From positions 1 through 6,379 of the forward strand of contig JASHUH010000273.1 of assembly GCA_030040115.1 (NCBI GenBank): DNA of 6,379 nt, written 5' to 3'. Of the stretch, positions 4,402 to 6,379 are shown piece by piece. The notes beneath the pieces are model-generated. The model was given only the letters and a program-made list of their open reading frames with translations, did no database searches and had not been told where the DNA came from. Positions within the stretch are counted from its first letter, which is position 1. Every line of letters starts with the position of its first letter. A program made the position numbers and the translations under genes. Origin of the DNA: Acidobacteriaceae bacterium (lineage in GTDB: Bacteria; Acidobacteriota; Terriglobia; Terriglobales; Acidobacteriaceae).

Positions 4402-5733
4402 TTAGTGACGCACCCGGCCGGTCTTCCGCGCGCGGCGCAATTCCTCCCAATCCTTCTCCGTCTGATCGGCATAGCGCGTCCCGAATTTCGCCAGCGCTTC
4501 GGCGAAGACGTCGCCGGAGCCGATATACCCCGCCATCACCAGCGGATCACCGGACCGCGCATGGCCGCGGGCCAGTAGCTCGCCGCAAACTTCGGCATAG
4601 GCCCTCAAGCCGCCGCCGTCCAAGTCGTCAAGCTCGATCGACCCTTTGTGGTCATTGAGCTGGCGCACCAGAAAATGACGATGTCCGATGTGCGTCCACC
4701 CCAGAAACGGGTCCGTCTGCATCTCGATGGCGCGCTGGCCCTCCGCCACGCGCTGCCCGTTATGGGCAGACGGGTGCGCGTCGGGAAGATACGGTGCATA
4801 GGCCGAGGCGGTCTCCTCCTTGATCTGCAGGAAAAGCGGATCGCCTGGGCCGTTGCCTTCAAGATAGACGCAGTAGTCGCGCAAACCCACTGATCCCGTG
4901 CCGACGACCTTGAAAGCGACATCCCCCACGCGATAGAACGACAGCAGGTGTTGCCGCTGCGGTTCCAGCGTGGCGCGGTAGGGCGCGAGCGAAGCCAGCA
5001 CCGCCGACGCGCGCGCGCCTGAGACCCGGGTGAGCATCGGCTTCGCTTCCTTGAACCGGCGGTGCGCGCCGGATTTATCCGCTACGGGCGTGGTGAGTTG
5101 TTCCACCGTGTGCTGCGGGGTGGCGCGCTCTGCCTTGACCAGCGCTTCGTGCACCGGCTTTGCCCCGCCGATGCGGTGCACCTGAAAGCGGCTCACTTCC
5201 AGGCGAGGCATGGGTGCGAATTCGCGCATCAAGGCGGCATAGCGCAGCATGCACGCGCCCACTGCTTCCGCCACCGAGCCCTGCTTGTGCCCGGCCGCGC
5301 GGCCGGCAAGCACCAGGGAAACCGCCATCCGCTTCAGGTCCCACTCGAAAGGCCCGCGGATGGTCTCATCGAAATCGTTGATATCGAAGACCAGCCGCCC
5401 GTCCGGAGCGGCGTAGGCGCCCAGGTTGCGCACATGCGCGTCGCCGCAAAGCTGGCTCACAATGCCCGTATTCGGTGTCATCGCCAGATCCGCCGCCATC
5501 ACCGGCGCCGCGCCCCGAAAGTAAGCAAAAGGCGATTCGGCCATCATTTCGTACTTGAGCTTGACCAACGCCGGCACGCGCCCCTGCATTGACCTCGCCA
5601 CCAACGCCAGCGCAGCCAATGGCCGCGCCTTTGCGTCCAAGGCGTCGTGCTCATGCCGTCCTACCTGCTTGCGCCGCGCCTGGCCCAGCTTGCGCCGCTC
5701 TTCCGCTGTTACCCAGTGCATAAAGCGCACCAT
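4402..5733 (-). CDS. DUF2252 family protein, kinase-like motifs
   Basis: 443-residue soluble protein of the DUF2252 family; its reaction is not known to me. Conserved blocks in order: YFRG (71-74), CGDAHVRNLGAY (96-107), FDINDFDE (116-123), GPFEWDLKRMA (127-137), a glycine-rich VVGTGSVGLRDYCVYLEG (276-293), LQIKEE (302-307), VAEGQR (329-334), FLVRQLND (354-361) and HARSGDP (391-397). The GDAH...N, DFDE and WDL blocks resemble the catalytic loop, metal-binding Asp and following helix of aminoglycoside-phosphotransferase-like kinases, while GTGSVG and the IKEE lysine resemble the kinase N-lobe; here they come in the reverse order. There is no signal peptide or membrane segment. The start is uncertain: ATG at 5733 or four codons later at 5721, neither with a strong ribosome-binding site; an upstream TTG at 5766 is less likely. 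It is first of a probable minus-strand operon with queG (4-base gap) and is divergent from the peptidase gene. Confidence 0.9.
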   Translation of the reverse strand: MVRFMHWVTAEERRKLGQARRKQVGRHEHDALDAKARPLAALALVARSMQGRVPALVKLKYEMMAESPFAYFRGAAPVMAADLAMTPNTGIVSQLCGDAHVRNLGAYAAPDGRLVFDINDFDETIRGPFEWDLKRMAVSLVLAGRAAGHKQGSVAEAVGACMLRYAALMREFAPMPRLEVSRFQVHRIGGAKPVHEALVKAERATPQHTVEQLTTPVADKSGAHRRFKEAKPMLTRVSGARASAVLASLAPYRATLEPQRQHLLSFYRVGDVAFKVVGTGSVGLRDYCVYLEGNGPGDPLFLQIKEETASAYAPYLPDAHPSAHNGQRVAEGQRAIEMQTDPFLGWTHIGHRHFLVRQLNDHKGSIELDDLDGGGLRAYAEVCGELLARGHARSGDPLVMAGYIGSGDVFAEALAKFGTRYADQTEKDWEELRRARKTGRVRH

Positions 5734-5843
5734 ACACCGAGGACCCGGTAGGCGCAAAGCGGGCAATCAGGTGATTTAAACTATTCTCTCCAGAGTTCGC
5801 GCCCTTGTCCTTTTCAGCCGCAAGCCCGGAGCATGAATTTCCT
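5734..5843. promoter_or_regulatory. Divergent intergenic region, probable promoters for both directions
   Basis: About 110 bases separate the starts of the DUF2252 gene (minus) and the secreted peptidase gene (plus), so promoters for both should lie here. The most AT-rich patch, ATTTAAACTATT at about 5774-5785, includes the palindrome TTTAAA and could serve as a -10 element on either strand. I could not pair it with a recognisable -35 hexamer on either strand, so exact promoter positions are not claimed. Confidence 0.35.
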
Positions 5844-6379
5844 TTGGCGCGAGCCGCCGCCTTTGTTTTTTCCGCTTTCGCCGCCTTGTCTTTCGCCGTT
5901 CCGCTCGCGCCCGCTCAGACGCCTGCCAGGCCTCTCACCATTGAGGAGATATTCGCGCATGGTCCGCTGATTGGCAGCCCACCCCAGCAGCTCACCTGGT
6001 CGCCGGATGGCAAGCACCTTACCTATCTCGATGGGGGCGAGCTCATCGATCTCGATCCCGCCACGGGAAGGCCGCACGTGCTGGTGAGCCGGGCCAAAAT
6101 GACCCCGCTGGACGGCGTTGACGGCTCAGAGCGCGACCGTGACCATCGCCAGCGCTACGACATGGACAGCTATTTTTGGTCGCCGGACTCAACGTACCTT
6201 CTCTTCGACTCGAACGGGGAGATCTGGTATTTTGACCTGCGCAACGGAACTGGCCTCGAGATCGGCCAATCTGGCATGGCCGCGGGCGACGATCCCAAGT
6301 TTTCTCCTAACGGCGAATACGTTTCCTTCGTTCACAACCATGGCTTGGCCGTAATCCCTTTGCGGACGCAAGGCACGCC
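5844..6379 (+). CDS. Secreted DPP-IV/S9-type peptidase, N-terminal propeller (partial)
   Basis: The first 178 residues of a protein that runs off the right edge. A signal peptide is visible: Arg3, a hydrophobic core at about 5-21 (AAFVFSAFAALSFAVPL) and an APA|Q signal peptidase I site at 22-25, so export to the periplasm or beyond is expected. The mature part begins TIEEIF and shows beta-propeller blades with WSPDGKHLTYL (52-62), YDMDSYFWSPDSTYLLF (105-121), GEIWYFDL (125-132) and FSPNGEYVSFV (153-163). This matches the N-terminal domain of dipeptidyl peptidase IV/S9 serine peptidases, which would be followed by an alpha/beta hydrolase domain beyond the window; a catalytic domain is therefore inferred, not seen. 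The start is unclear. In this frame only TTG codons at 5805 and 5844 lie after the upstream stop at 5772; 5844 gives the better signal peptide, but GGAG (5828-5831) is 12 bases away. An ATG at 5833 is in another frame. Confidence 0.82.
   Translation, partial: MARAAAFVFSAFAALSFAVPLAPAQTPARPLTIEEIFAHGPLIGSPPQQLTWSPDGKHLTYLDGGELIDLDPATGRPHVLVSRAKMTPLDGVDGSERDRDHRQRYDMDSYFWSPDSTYLLFDSNGEIWYFDLRNGTGLEIGQSGMAAGDDPKFSPNGEYVSFVHNHGLAVIPLRTQGT

Noticed and set aside
5833..5950. ATG at 5833 as start of the peptidase gene
   Set aside because: Its frame gives a proline-rich peptide that does not join the propeller frame; it would only work with a one-base change.

Overview
The window is high-GC, tightly packed bacterial chromosomal DNA. 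Five of the six protein genes with a family assignment are complete or run off the left edge, all on the minus strand; one partial gene on the plus strand runs off the right edge. GC content, codon choice, the GlmU/QueG sequence style and the secreted S9-type propeller peptidase suggest a soil-type Acidobacteriota (Terriglobia-like) genome. That placement is an inference from sequence style, not a demonstrated assignment.

Layout in minus-strand reading order, right to left. A DUF2252 protein (5733-4402) is followed after only 4 bases by epoxyqueuosine reductase queG (4397-3150), then after 79 bases by a YihY/BrkB-family membrane protein (3070-2147). The queG-yihY gap contains a perfect 11-bp inverted repeat. 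Next comes a gap of about 340 bases with two GC-rich hairpins, then a Phd/YefM-type antitoxin (1805-1542) overlapping a PIN-domain VapC-type toxin (1545-1117) by 4 bases. After about 390 bases without a recognisable gene comes the N-terminal half of glmU (724-1, cut by the window edge). On the plus strand, transcribed divergently from the DUF2252 gene, is the start of a secreted DPP-IV/prolyl-oligopeptidase-type protein (from about 5844 to the edge).

Function. GlmU makes UDP-GlcNAc for peptidoglycan and LPS. QueG finishes queuosine in tRNA anticodons. YihY is a polytopic inner-membrane protein of unknown role. The toxin-antitoxin pair is a self-contained accessory module between housekeeping genes. 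DUF2252, queG and yihY may be co-transcribed, but nothing in the sequence ties them to one pathway.

I did not find a clearly new multi-gene system. The most interesting item is the DUF2252 protein, which carries kinase-like motifs in an apparently permuted order (catalytic-loop-like and metal-binding-like motifs before the glycine-rich loop and lysine). After that come several intergenic hairpins and unusual gene starts.
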